A stretch of DNA of 64,000 bases. Source: Flavonifractor porci (GTDB taxonomy: Bacteria; Bacillota; Clostridia; Oscillospirales; Oscillospiraceae). Every line of letters starts with the position of its first letter. Within the stretch, counting starts at the first letter, position 1. The notes under the pieces are model-generated. The model worked only from the letters and a program-made list of their open reading frames with translations. It had not been told where the DNA came from and ran no database searches. Both the position numbers and the translations under genes were made by a program. The stretch lies in the NCBI RefSeq assembly GCF_037572415.1, contig NZ_JBBHLB010000001.1:310001-374000 (forward strand). Direction: 5' to 3'. Positions 33,400-41,968 of the stretch are shown piece after piece.

Positions 33400-34755
33400 A
33401 TGGGTAAACTGTTTGGAACCGATGGTATCCGCGGCGTGGTCAACGCCGGTCTGGACGCGGAACTGGCCTATGATGTGGGCGTGGCGGCGGCCTATGTGCT
33501 GGCCCAGGCAAAAGGGGAGGGGCGTCCCCGGTTCGCCATCGGCAAGGACACCCGCATCTCCTCCGACCTGCTGGAGGGTGCGCTGATGGCGGGCCTGTGC
33601 TCCGCCGGCGCCGACGTGCTCCACCTGGGCGTGATCCCCACTCCCGGCGTGGCCTGGGTAACGGTGGACAGCGGCTGTGACGCCGGTATCGTCATCTCCG
33701 CCTCCCACAACCCCTTCGAGCACAACGGCATCAAGATCTTCAACGGCCAGGGCTTCAAGCTGTCTGACGAGCTGGAGGGCAAGATCGAGGACATCATTCT
33801 CAACAAGGTTCCCGTACCACGCAAGACCGGCGGCGACATCGGCCGGGTGGTCTATGCCGACCAGAAGGAGAGCCAGGATTATATCGACCACCTGGTGTCC
33901 ACCATTGACTCCGACCTGTCCGGCCTGAAGATCCTGGTGGACTGCGCCAACGGCGCCTCCTCCGCCACCGCCGGACGGCTCTTCGATTCCTTCCCCGACC
34001 TGCACACCGATATCATCAATGCCGATCCCGACGGCGTGAACATCAACAACGGCTGCGGCTCTACCCATCTGGACAGCCTGAAGGCCATGGTCACCGCCGG
34101 CAAGTACGACCTGGGCATCGCCTTTGACGGCGACGCCGACCGCTGCCTTATGGTGGACGAGACCGGCGAGGAGATCGACGGCGATCAGGTCATCGCTGCC
34201 TGCGGCCTGGAGCTGCTGGAGCAGGGCAAACTGCCCGGCAACGCGATCGTGGGTACCGTCATGAGCAACCTGGGCCTGCACGTCTTCTGCCGGGAGCACA
34301 ACATGGAGCTGTTCTGCACCGCCGTGGGCGACCGGAACGTGCTGGAGAAGATGGAGGAGGAAGGCTGGGTCCTGGGCGGCGAGCAGTCCGGCCACACCAT
34401 CTTCCGAAAATACGCCACCACCGGCGACGGTCAGCTCACCGCTGTACAGTTCCTGGCTCTGCTGCGCCGCTCCGGCAAGAAGGCCTCCCAGCTGGTGGAG
34501 GGGTGCAAGCGATATCCCCAGACCCTCATCAACGTGCCGGTGGCCGACAATGCCGCCAAAGAGGCCATCATGAACGACGCCTCCATTATGGACGCCGTGG
34601 CCCAGCAGGAGAAGCTGCTGGCGGGCACCGGCCGGGTTTTGGTCCGTCCTTCGGGCACCGAGGCCCTGGTGCGGGTGATGGTGGAGGCCCAGAGCCAGGA
34701 GGATGCAGAGAAAGTTGCACAGCTCTTGGCAAATGTCATAAAAAATCGGGGCTGA
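33400..34755 (+). CDS. glmM: Phosphoglucosamine mutase
   Basis: Converts glucosamine-6-phosphate to glucosamine-1-phosphate for peptidoglycan. The 451-residue enzyme begins GKLFGTDGIRGVVN and has the phosphoserine loop ISASHNPFEHNGIK, the metal loop DGDADRCLMVDE, substrate loop GEQSGHTI and the phosphate-binding RPSGTEALVRV. The 65-base gap upstream shows no convincing promoter. Confidence 0.96.
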   Translation: MGKLFGTDGIRGVVNAGLDAELAYDVGVAAAYVLAQAKGEGRPRFAIGKDTRISSDLLEGALMAGLCSAGADVLHLGVIPTPGVAWVTVDSGCDAGIVISASHNPFEHNGIKIFNGQGFKLSDELEGKIEDIILNKVPVPRKTGGDIGRVVYADQKESQDYIDHLVSTIDSDLSGLKILVDCANGASSATAGRLFDSFPDLHTDIINADPDGVNINNGCGSTHLDSLKAMVTAGKYDLGIAFDGDADRCLMVDETGEEIDGDQVIAACGLELLEQGKLPGNAIVGTVMSNLGLHVFCREHNMELFCTAVGDRNVLEKMEEEGWVLGGEQSGHTIFRKYATTGDGQLTAVQFLALLRRSGKKASQLVEGCKRYPQTLINVPVADNAAKEAIMNDASIMDAVAQQEKLLAGTGRVLVRPSGTEALVRVMVEAQSQEDAEKVAQLLANVIKNRG

Positions 34756-34779
34756 AACCGAAATATTTCTGGCAAACAC

Positions 34780-34809
34780 TTGACAAATTCAGGCATCAAC
34801 GCTTATAAT
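34780..34809 (+). promoter_or_regulatory. Promoter of the sigma factor gene
   Basis: Perfect TTGACA (34780-34785) and perfect TATAAT (34804-34809), spacer 18. Confidence 0.88.
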
Positions 34810-34826
34810 GTGCAAGGAGAAACGGC

Positions 34827-35462
34827 ATGAAAGAGGACCATTTCCAACCGCAGGAACCCAGCGATGAGGCCCTGTGCGCCCTGGTCGCTTCCGGTGACCG
34901 TCAGGCCGAAGAGGACCTGGTAGTGCGCTATAACCGCCTGGTCCGCATCTGCGCCCGGCCCTATTTTCTGGCCGGCGGAGACAGCGAGGACCTGATCCAG
35001 GAGGGAATGGTGGGGCTGCTGGCCGCCATCCGGGAATATGACCCGGAAAAGGCCGCCGCCTTCCGCACCTATGCGGAGGTGTGCATCAAAAACCGTCTGT
35101 TCTCCGTTATCAAAGCAGCAGCAAGAGATAAGCACATACCGCTGAACAACTCCGTCTCGTTCGGAACCCCTCTTTTTAGTGGGAACGGCGATCCATTGGC
35201 GTTCAGCCCGCCCGACGGACAGGGAACGGATCCGGAGGAGATCTTCCTCAGCCGGGAATCCTTCCGGGAACGTCTGGAGGCGCTGATCGGTCAGCTGTCC
35301 GGCTTCGAGGCAAGCGTACTTCGGTTGTATCTGAACGGTCTGTCCTACTCCGAGATTGCAGCCGAGGTAAACAAGTCCCCCAAATCGGTGGACAACGCGG
35401 TGCAGCGTATCCGGCGCAAGCTGGCGCAGCAAACTTCTTCCGGCGACATCAGCAAAGGCTGA
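34827..35462 (+). CDS. Sigma-70 family factor, SigH-like
   Basis: A 211-residue sigma factor. Region 2 includes RICARPYFLAGGDSEDLIQEGMVGLLAAI and the -10-recognition stretch FRTYAEVCIKNRLFSVI; KHIPLNNSVSF then resembles SigH of Bacillus. Region 4 has LRLYLNGLSYSEIAAEVNKSPKSVDNAVQRIRRKL (read in pieces). SigH drives early stationary-phase and sporulation genes. An ordinary strong promoter precedes it; ATG follows AAGGAG. Confidence 0.88.
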   Translation: MKEDHFQPQEPSDEALCALVASGDRQAEEDLVVRYNRLVRICARPYFLAGGDSEDLIQEGMVGLLAAIREYDPEKAAAFRTYAEVCIKNRLFSVIKAAARDKHIPLNNSVSFGTPLFSGNGDPLAFSPPDGQGTDPEEIFLSRESFRERLEALIGQLSGFEASVLRLYLNGLSYSEIAAEVNKSPKSVDNAVQRIRRKLAQQTSSGDISKG

Positions 35463-35533
35463 TCGCAATATTACACTGACCCAGCACATGGATCATCCGG
35501 ACCTGGGCAAAGAAGCAAAGAGAGGGTAACATC

Positions 35534-35815
35534 ATGTACGAAGACAAGACTCTGGTATGTAAGGAATGTGGCCAGGAGTTCGTGTTCACCGCCGGTGAGC
35601 AGGAGTTCTACGCCGAGCGCGGCTTCCAGAACGAGCCCCAGCGCTGCAAGAGCTGCCGTGACGCCCGCAAGGCTGCCTCCCGCGGCCCCCGCGAGTACTT
35701 CACCGCTACCTGCGCTGCCTGCGGGGGCGAGGCCAAGGTGCCCTTCGAGCCCAAGTCCGACCGTCCTGTTTATTGCAGCGACTGCTTCGCCCGTATGCGC
35801 GGCGAGCAGAACTAA
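35534..35815 (+). CDS. Small double zinc-ribbon protein
   Basis: A 93-residue protein with an N-terminal ribbon CKEC...CKSC (zf-trcl-like, with GQEFVFTAGEQEFYAERGF between) and a C-terminal ribbon CAACGGEAKVPFEPKSDRPVYCSDC. Such proteins are common in Clostridia and of unknown role, perhaps nucleic-acid binding. The RBS GAGAGGGT precedes the ATG; a terminator follows. Confidence 0.88.
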   Translation: MYEDKTLVCKECGQEFVFTAGEQEFYAERGFQNEPQRCKSCRDARKAASRGPREYFTATCAACGGEAKVPFEPKSDRPVYCSDCFARMRGEQN

Positions 35816-35829
35816 TCTGCATACCCAAA

Positions 35830-35857
35830 AGGCCGTCCCGTTCGGGGCGGCCTTTTT
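35830..35857 (+). terminator. Terminator after zinc-ribbon gene
   Basis: Ten-pair stem AGGCCGTCCC/GGGGCGGCCT (one G-T) with loop GTTC, then TTTT. Confidence 0.88.
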
Positions 35858-35881
35858 CTGCTTTATTGTATAAATTTATCA

Positions 35882-35910
35882 TTGACAAGCACCTTTTTGC
35901 TCCTTATAAT
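35882..35910 (+). promoter_or_regulatory. Promoter of the LRR/SLH protein gene
   Basis: Perfect TTGACA (35882-35887) and TATAAT (35905-35910), spacer 17; the 5' untranslated region is about 50 bases. Confidence 0.9.
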
Positions 35911-35967
35911 AGTTCAGTATTTTATAGTAAATTAGTAGGAAATAAATGTATGATTTAGGAGCAACAT

Positions 35968-38900
35968 ATGAATCCAAAGATGAAAAAGCTGCCCGTCATG
36001 CTGACCACCATCGCCCTTGCGGGCCAGCTCGCGCTGCCCGCCGCTGCGCTTGCAGCGGTTCAGCCCCGCAGCTATGAGGGCAGTATCAACATTACCGACG
36101 TCTTTCACGACCGGAACCTCCAGGCCTGGCTGCTGAACGGCAGCAATCTGGGCGGCGCGGGCGCCGACGGCGTTCTGACAGAGGAGGAGCGGCTTGCCGT
36201 GACCCAGCTGGACCTGTCCGGACTGGGTCTGACCAGCCTGGAGGGCTTGGGCGCGTTTCCCAATCTCCAGGCCCTGAATTGCACCAACAACAACCTGACG
36301 GAGCTGGACGTGTCCCAGAATCCCGCGCTGACCCGGCTTTCCTGCGGCTATAACCGGCTGACTGCCCTGGATGTGTCCCACAATCCGGCGCTGGAGTACC
36401 TCAACTGCAACTTCAACCGCATCAGCCGCCTGGACCTCAGCGGCCACAGCAAGCTGGTCTCCCTGTACTGTGAGATGAACCAGATGGGGTCTTTGACCCT
36501 GACCGGCTGTACCGGGCTCAAGGTCCTCTATTGCCGGAACAACCAGCTGGAGGAGCTGCTGCTCACCGAGAGTACCAAGCTGGAGTTTATCGAGACCTTT
36601 GACAACCGGCTCACCTCCATCGACGTGAGTATGCTGTCCAACCTCCAGTTCCTCCACATCGACCACAACCGCCTGACTACGCTGGACATGAGCCACAACA
36701 CCAAGCTGGAGGGCGGCGGCTTTGTGGCCCGAAACAACTTTATGGAGGAGATCAAGCTGCCCGTTCAGCCCGGTCTGACGGTCTACCTGGATGACTACGA
36801 GGAGCAGGACCCCATTGAGGGATACGACCGGGCGGCCTGGTTCCTGGACCCTGATTTCCGGACTCCCGCTCCGGCGGAGCTGGAGGCGGCAGGGCAGACC
36901 CTGTACAGCCAGCGCATCGCCAACCGCTACACCATCTATTTCTCCTCCAACGGCGGCAACGGCTCTCTGTCCAACCTGTCCGCCCGGTGGGATACTCCGG
37001 TGCGGCTGCCCGAGAGCACCTTCCGGCGCAGCGGCTACACCTTTGCATCGTGGAACACCCAGCCCAGAGGGGATGGTAAGACCTATGAGAATGGGGCACA
37101 GGTGACCAACCTGGCCGGCGAAAAGACCGATGGGGACCGGATCACCCTCTATGCCCAGTGGACGCCCAACCAGTATACCATTCAGCTGGACCCCAACGGG
37201 GGAGAGGGTGAGGTCCAGACCCAGAGCGCCGTCTACGGCCAGACGGTGAACCTGATGGCCAACCCCTTTACCAAGGAGGGCAAGGAGTTTGCCGGTTGGG
37301 CCACTGCCTCCAATGGGGGTGTGCGCTACGGAGACCAGGCCCCGGTCCAGAGCCTGACCGCTGAGGCAGGCGGCACGGTGACCCTCTATGCCGTGTGGCG
37401 CACCCCCATCAGCGAGATCCAGAAGCCCTATCTGGACCGGCTGGACGGCATCTTCCAGGGCTATACCCAGGGCGACTACACCACCCAGGACTGGAGCACC
37501 CTGTCCGGCGCCTATACAGCGGCTGTGAACCAGATCCAGGGGACCGAATCCACCGTGACCATGGACCGGGCCGTGTCCAACGCGCAGACTGCCATGGCTG
37601 CCGTTCCCACCCTGGCGGACCGGGTAGAGGAGATCACCCAGTCCTGGACGGAGGACCACACCACCGCCCTGAACAGCGTGTCCGCCGGTCTGCTCACCGA
37701 GTCCAATGCCGGTGGTACCGCCGGACTGGCCCAGGCGGCCCTGGCCGATCTGGCCCAGGACCGGCTGGAGACCCGCACCACCCTGACCGGCCAGGCCGAC
37801 CGCCAGCTGGTGGTGGGCAAGGCCGCCCAGCAGCTCCAGACCAAGGCGGATGGCCTGATGACGCTGGTCCAGGCCGCCCAGTGGGTGGAGGGGCTGGAGG
37901 GCCTCACCACCCAGCCCATGGAGCAGGTTCAGGAGGAGCACATTGCCCAGTATCAGGACGCCATCACCCATTACCAGGCCCTGGACGCCGCGTGGAAGGC
38001 CTGCATCAGCCCCAGCGTACCGGATGAGCTGGAGGGACGGCAGGAGCTGGCCGCGGAAAAGCGGGCCCAGGCCCAGGCCCTTCAGGAGAAGTATGACCGC
38101 CTGGATCAGAGCCACTACTCCGCCGAAGGGCAGGCGGCCCTGACCCGCGCCCTGAACAACGGCCTGGCGGCCATCCGTGCCGCCGGTGACCTGGATCAGG
38201 TCCGTCAGGCCGGAACCCTGGCCTGGAACGAGATGAGTCAGGTGCCCACCATCGACGAAAAACCCGTCACGCCCCCTGAAGGCGGCGGCTCCGGCGGTGG
38301 TTCCGGCGGCGGCGGCTCCGGTGGTGGTTCCGGCGGCGGCGGCTCCGGTGGTGGCTCCGGCGGCGGCGGCTCCGGTGGTGGCTCCGGCGGCGGCGGCTCC
38401 GGTGGTGGCTCCGGCGGCGGCAGCATCGGCGGCGGTTCCGGCGGAGGGGGAGCAGGGGAGACCCAGAAGCCTACGGAGACACCCGGGACCACCGTGACCG
38501 ACAAAAAGACCGGCGCCACCGCCCAGGTGACCACCGGGACCGACGGCAAGGTGACCGCCCAGGTCACCGTTCCCTCCGGCGTGGCCCACGCCACCCTCCG
38601 CATCCCCTGCACCGGCGGCACCGGCACTGTGGCGGTGCGGGTACTGGCCGACGGGACCCGGAAAGTCCTGCCCCGTTCGGTGTATCAGGACGGCGCGCTG
38701 ACCGTGCGTGTGGACGGCTCCTGCACCATCGAGCTGGTGGATGGCAGCAAGCAGTTTGCCGATGTGTCTGACCGGGACTGGTTTGCCGACTCCGTTCAGT
38801 TTACCGCCAGCCGGGAGCTGTTCTCCGGCGTGGGCGGCGGTAAGTTTGCTCCCGCCGGTACCATGACCCGCTCCATGCTGGTCACTGTGCTTCATCGGCT

Positions 38901-39294
38901 GGAGGGCAGCCCCGCCCCCGCCTCCAGCGGCAGCTTCCAGGATGTGCCCGGAGACGCCTGGTACAGCGACGCGGCCAACTGGGCGGCGGAGCAGAACATC
39001 GCCGGAGGCACCGCCCAGGGCCGCTTCGACCCCGATGCGCCCCTCACCCGGGAGACCCTGGCCGTCATGCTCTACCGCGCCGCCGGCAGCCCCGCCTCCT
39101 CCGGCAATGGGCTGGACAGCTTCCGGGACGGAGCTCAGACCTCCTCCTGGGCCAGAGAGGCCATGGAGTGGGCCTGCGCCAGCGGTATCCTCACCGGTGA
39201 CGGCAACGGGAGCCTGCGGCCCCAGGCCGACATCACCCGGGCCGAGGTAGCCGCCATGCTCACCCGGTTCGTGACCAACACCACAATGGCATAA
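35968..39294 (+). CDS. Large S-layer-anchored surface protein with LRR, InlB-type repeats and SLH domains
   Basis: An 1108-residue exported protein. Signal peptide LPVMLTTIALAGQLALPAAA ends near residue 28. Leucine-rich repeats of about 21 residues (LDVSHNPALEYLNC type) occupy residues 60-250. Two Listeria-Bacteroides (InlB B-type) repeats follow near residues 310-480, each ending in LYAQW or LYAVW. A helical segment (490-760), a Gly/Ser repeat (770-830), a beta domain and three SLH domains (from about 925) complete it. SLH domains bind pyruvylated secondary wall polymer. LRR and InlB repeats suggest binding to host or polymer ligands. Confidence 0.93.
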   Translation: MNPKMKKLPVMLTTIALAGQLALPAAALAAVQPRSYEGSINITDVFHDRNLQAWLLNGSNLGGAGADGVLTEEERLAVTQLDLSGLGLTSLEGLGAFPNLQALNCTNNNLTELDVSQNPALTRLSCGYNRLTALDVSHNPALEYLNCNFNRISRLDLSGHSKLVSLYCEMNQMGSLTLTGCTGLKVLYCRNNQLEELLLTESTKLEFIETFDNRLTSIDVSMLSNLQFLHIDHNRLTTLDMSHNTKLEGGGFVARNNFMEEIKLPVQPGLTVYLDDYEEQDPIEGYDRAAWFLDPDFRTPAPAELEAAGQTLYSQRIANRYTIYFSSNGGNGSLSNLSARWDTPVRLPESTFRRSGYTFASWNTQPRGDGKTYENGAQVTNLAGEKTDGDRITLYAQWTPNQYTIQLDPNGGEGEVQTQSAVYGQTVNLMANPFTKEGKEFAGWATASNGGVRYGDQAPVQSLTAEAGGTVTLYAVWRTPISEIQKPYLDRLDGIFQGYTQGDYTTQDWSTLSGAYTAAVNQIQGTESTVTMDRAVSNAQTAMAAVPTLADRVEEITQSWTEDHTTALNSVSAGLLTESNAGGTAGLAQAALADLAQDRLETRTTLTGQADRQLVVGKAAQQLQTKADGLMTLVQAAQWVEGLEGLTTQPMEQVQEEHIAQYQDAITHYQALDAAWKACISPSVPDELEGRQELAAEKRAQAQALQEKYDRLDQSHYSAEGQAALTRALNNGLAAIRAAGDLDQVRQAGTLAWNEMSQVPTIDEKPVTPPEGGGSGGGSGGGGSGGGSGGGGSGGGSGGGGSGGGSGGGGSGGGSGGGSIGGGSGGGGAGETQKPTETPGTTVTDKKTGATAQVTTGTDGKVTAQVTVPSGVAHATLRIPCTGGTGTVAVRVLADGTRKVLPRSVYQDGALTVRVDGSCTIELVDGSKQFADVSDRDWFADSVQFTASRELFSGVGGGKFAPAGTMTRSMLVTVLHRLEGSPAPASSGSFQDVPGDAWYSDAANWAAEQNIAGGTAQGRFDPDAPLTRETLAVMLYRAAGSPASSGNGLDSFRDGAQTSSWAREAMEWACASGILTGDGNGSLRPQADITRAEVAAMLTRFVTNTTMA
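38281..38455 (+). repeat. Tandem GC-rich 27-bp repeat encoding a Gly/Ser linker
   Basis: About five units close to GGCGGCGGCGGCTCC followed by GGTGGTGGCTCC, encoding GGGGSGGGS. The units differ mostly at silent positions (GGTTCC versus GGCTCC). Copy number may vary by slippage. Confidence 0.9.
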
Positions 39295-39300
39295 CAGCAG

Positions 39301-39333
39301 CGGCCCGGATGGAATCCCATCCGGGCCGTTTTG
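39301..39333 (+). terminator. Terminator after the SLH surface protein gene
   Basis: Perfect 12-pair stem CGGCCCGGATGG/CCATCCGGGCCG with loop AATC, then TTTTG. Confidence 0.9.
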
Positions 39334-39414
39334 TATCATGGGGGAGAGGGGGCGCATAGGATGGTGTGGACGGGGCTCCCGTCCCGTCCCAATCCATAGG
39401 AGGAGGGACACCCC

Positions 39415-39885
39415 TTGTATCCCGAGAACAACCCTCAGAACATTCCCGGCATCTGTGACGACAGCTGCGGCACGCTCCCTGAGTGCGCCCCCCTGGCCGT
39501 CCCCTATGTGCCGTTTCAGCAGAATAACCCCAAGCGTTACTCCCAGCAGGAGGCCCTGGCCAACGGCACCCTGTTTCCCGGCCTGAACCTGCCCTTCCAT
39601 ATCAAGGCGGAGGCGGTGAAGGTGCTGGGCACCCAGCTGGCCGAGCTCCAGGCTCTGGAGTTCATGCTGCTGGAGCTGGGCCTCTACCTGGACACCCACC
39701 AGGACGACACCGAGGCCTTCCAGCTCTTCCAGAAGTACACCGCCCTGGAGGCAGAGGCCCGCAAGCGCTACGAGGCCCAGCACGGTCCCCTGACCCAGAG
39801 TGCCGCTGCCAACGCGGAGAGCTGGGCCGCCTGGCTGGAGGGCGACTGGCCCTGGCACTACAATCCGGAAGGAGGGGCCAAGTAA
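39415..39885 (+). CDS. Fused CotJA-CotJB spore coat protein
   Basis: A 156-residue protein. Residues 20-60 match CotJA (PYVPFQQNNPKRYSQQEALANGTLFPGL in part) and residues 65-150 match CotJB (ALEFMLLELGLYLDTHQDD... then EGDWPWHY). In Bacillus these are two genes, cotJA and cotJB; here no stop separates them. TTG start behind AGGAGGAGGG. It ends overlapping cotJC (TAATG), as expected of a coat operon. Confidence 0.88.
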   Translation: MYPENNPQNIPGICDDSCGTLPECAPLAVPYVPFQQNNPKRYSQQEALANGTLFPGLNLPFHIKAEAVKVLGTQLAELQALEFMLLELGLYLDTHQDDTEAFQLFQKYTALEAEARKRYEAQHGPLTQSAAANAESWAAWLEGDWPWHYNPEGGAK

Positions 39886-40490
39886 TGTTCCAATATGAGA
39901 AAAAGCTCCAATACCCCGTGCGCATCAAGACCCCCAACCCCAAGCTGGCCGCCTGGGTCATCAGCCAGTACGGCGGACCTGACGGCGAGCTGGGCGCCTC
40001 TCTGCGCTATCTGTCCCAGCGGTACGCCATGCCCTATCCAGAGCTCAAGGGCCTGCTCACCGACATCGGTACCGAAGAGCTGGGCCACCTGGAAATGATC
40101 GGGGCCATCGTCCATCAGCTCACCCGGGGACTGACCCAGGAGCAGCTGAAGGAGGGCGGCTTCGCTCCCTATTTTGTGGACCACACCACCGGCATCTATC
40201 CCACCGCCGCCTCCGGCGCTCCCTGGAACGCCGCCGGCATCGGCGTCAAGGGGGATGTGATCGCCGACCTCACCGAGGATATGGCCGCCGAGCAGAAAGC
40301 CCGGGTCACCTATGACAACATCCTGCGCCTCAGCGACGACCCCGATGTCAGCGACGTGATCCGCTTCCTGCGGGAGCGGGAGATCGTCCACTTCCAGCGT
40401 TTCGGCGAGGCGGTGCGCCTGGCCAAGGAGAAGATGGACCGGAAGAACGTCTACTTCACCAACCCCGCCTTCGACACTGCCAAAAAGTAA
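39885..40490 (+). CDS. cotJC: CotJC, manganese catalase-like spore coat protein
   Basis: A 201-residue four-helix ferritin-like protein. Metal ligands are expected in DIGTEELGHLEMIGAIVHQL and REREIVHFQRFGEA (ExxH pairs). CotJC proteins are inner coat Mn-catalase homologs that bind other coat proteins. Coupled to the CotJA-JB gene by a one-base overlap. Confidence 0.93.
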   Translation: MFQYEKKLQYPVRIKTPNPKLAAWVISQYGGPDGELGASLRYLSQRYAMPYPELKGLLTDIGTEELGHLEMIGAIVHQLTRGLTQEQLKEGGFAPYFVDHTTGIYPTAASGAPWNAAGIGVKGDVIADLTEDMAAEQKARVTYDNILRLSDDPDVSDVIRFLREREIVHFQRFGEAVRLAKEKMDRKNVYFTNPAFDTAKK

Positions 40491-40492
40491 GC

Positions 40493-40522
40493 AAAAAGGC
40501 CGCCCTAATCGGGCGGCCTTTT
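40493..40522. terminator. Bidirectional terminator between cotJC and the YhcH-family gene
   Basis: Stem AAAAGGCCGCCC/GGGCGGCCTTTT with loop TAATC, between convergent genes. Confidence 0.9.
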
Positions 40523-40530
40523 CATGCCGG

Positions 40531-40983
40531 TCAGGAGAGCTTCACTTTTGCCACAATGACCTTCACAGGCTCGGGGGACTCCAGGGCCACACGGGGGGCG
40601 TGGAGATCCTGGGGCCAGACGATGTAGAAGGTGCCGAGCCGGACGGTGAGGGTGTCCCAGTCGGTGGTGAAGAACTGGATATCAGGGGTATACTCGCTGA
40701 GCTGCGTCAGAGGCGCGTCGGGCAGGGAGTAGCCCATACCCTCGGTGCCGGACACCACATACTGAATATCGGCGTAGTCCCGGTGGCACTCCAGCTTGCA
40801 GTCGGCGGGGAGTTTGGTATCCACGTCGAACCGGGTGGCGTACACATTGTCGCCGTCGATGTCCACCCGCTGGCCGGGCGTCAGGCTGTCCGGGTCCACC
40901 TGAGCCAGCCACTCCAGAGCCTGCCGGAACCGCTGGCCCAGACCGTAATACAGAGAAGCGTTTTTCATTTTATCAATGACCAT
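40531..40983 (-). CDS. YhcH/YjgK/YiaL family protein
   Basis: A 150-residue beta-rich (cupin-like) protein with CKLECHRDYADIQYVVSGTEGM near the middle and WPQDLHAPRVAL near the end, the two conserved His-containing blocks of the family. Relatives act in sialic acid or sugar-acid metabolism, possibly as anomerases. No sugar genes are adjacent. ATG 40983 is 6 bases after GGAGGTGA. Confidence 0.88.
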   Translation of the reverse strand: MVIDKMKNASLYYGLGQRFRQALEWLAQVDPDSLTPGQRVDIDGDNVYATRFDVDTKLPADCKLECHRDYADIQYVVSGTEGMGYSLPDAPLTQLSEYTPDIQFFTTDWDTLTVRLGTFYIVWPQDLHAPRVALESPEPVKVIVAKVKLS

Positions 40984-41047
40984 TGCTCTCACCTCCATGG
41001 TTGCTGCTTCCATCTTATCGCCTCACCGCCAAAAAGGCAACAGAAAT

Positions 41048-41077
41048 TTGGACAAGCAGGGGCGGACGTGGTACAAT
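41048..41077 (+). promoter_or_regulatory. Promoter of cwlD
   Basis: TTGGAC (41048-41053) and TACAAT (41072-41077), spacer 18. Confidence 0.65.
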
Positions 41078-41139
41078 AATGTCTAACTGTACCCGCCGCC
41101 GCATATCCTTCCTTGATCGATGAAAAGGGGGAGTGCGGC

Positions 41140-41847
41140 ATGAAGCGGATCGGACAGTGGGCCCTGCTGTGGGTGCTGGCTCTGGCCACCGCCGGTTATC
41201 TGGTGTTCTGGCCGGGCGGGGCGGTACAGACCGTGGGGCCTATGGACAGCGGACGGCCCGTTCTGGTGCTGGACGCAGGTCACGGCGGGGAGGACGGGGG
41301 CGCGGTGTCTCTCACCGGCGTACCGGAGAGCCAGATCAATCTGGCCATCGTCCGGAAGCTGGACCTGCTGCTGGGACTGTGCGGCCAATCGCCGGTGGTG
41401 CTGCGGCAGGAGGACGTGTCCCTCCACGACCCGTCGGCGGATACATTAAGAGAGAAGAAGGTCTCCGACCTGAAAAACCGGGTGGCAATGGTGGAGGGGA
41501 CGGAAAACGGGGTGCTGCTGAGCATCCATCAGAATATGTTCACCAACGCCAGGTACCACGGGGCACAGGTCTTTTTCGCCCCCACCCAGGGGAGCCAGGA
41601 GTTCGCCGTCCACACCCAGGAGGTGCTGCGGCAGACGGTGGACCAAACCAATGAGCGCCAGGCCAAGCCCATCCCGGACACGGTCTACCTCATGAACCAT
41701 ATCACACGCCCCGCCATTCTGGTGGAGTGCGGCTTTCTGTCCAACCCGGAGGAGGAGGGCAAGCTGCGCTCGGAGGGCTATCAGCTCCAGCTGGCCGCCG
41801 CCCTCACCGGGGCGTGGCTGCAATATGAAGCGAATTTCACAACCTAG
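41140..41847 (+). CDS. cwlD: N-acetylmuramoyl-L-alanine amidase CwlD
   Basis: A 235-residue Amidase_3 enzyme with N-terminal signal-anchor (WALLWVLALATAGYLVFW) and zinc ligands in VLDAGHGGEDGGA (His), E in the IVRKLD-following block, and SIHQNMF; the catalytic Glu lies in LVECGFLSNPEE. CwlD removes side chains to make muramic-delta-lactam of the spore cortex. ATG 41140 follows GGGGGAG. Confidence 0.9.
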   Translation: MKRIGQWALLWVLALATAGYLVFWPGGAVQTVGPMDSGRPVLVLDAGHGGEDGGAVSLTGVPESQINLAIVRKLDLLLGLCGQSPVVLRQEDVSLHDPSADTLREKKVSDLKNRVAMVEGTENGVLLSIHQNMFTNARYHGAQVFFAPTQGSQEFAVHTQEVLRQTVDQTNERQAKPIPDTVYLMNHITRPAILVECGFLSNPEEEGKLRSEGYQLQLAAALTGAWLQYEANFTT

Positions 41848-41849
41848 GG

Positions 41850-41945
41850 TCGGGGCGTTGGGGACGCCGCCCCCTACAGACCCATACCAAACATGATCCC
41901 GCAGGGGCGGGGTTTATCCCCGCCCGCAGGAACATCACACCACAA
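41850..41945 (+). repeat. Intergenic GC-rich palindromic repeat pair
   Basis: Between cwlD and radA are two hairpin-prone blocks: GGGGCGTTGGGGACGCCGCCCC near 41850-41875 (arms GGGGCG.../...CGCCCC) and GGGGCGGGGTTTATCCCCGCC near 41905-41930. They recall dispersed GC-rich intergenic repeats common in Oscillospiraceae genomes. No gene or promoter is seen in the stretch. Confidence 0.6.
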
Positions 41946-41968
41946 AAGAAGGGGAGGATCATCCACCC

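Noticed and set aside
38281..38455. Tandem GGC-rich units as a regulatory repeat array
   Set aside because: In frame inside a coding gene, encoding a flexible Gly/Ser linker.
35932..39858. Very long open frame on the minus strand (about 1300 codons) opposite the LRR/SLH gene
   Set aside because: It is an antisense shadow of a GC-rich coding gene; composition is Gly/Ala/His/Gln-rich with no domain, and the plus strand has signal peptide, LRR and SLH domains with promoter and terminator.
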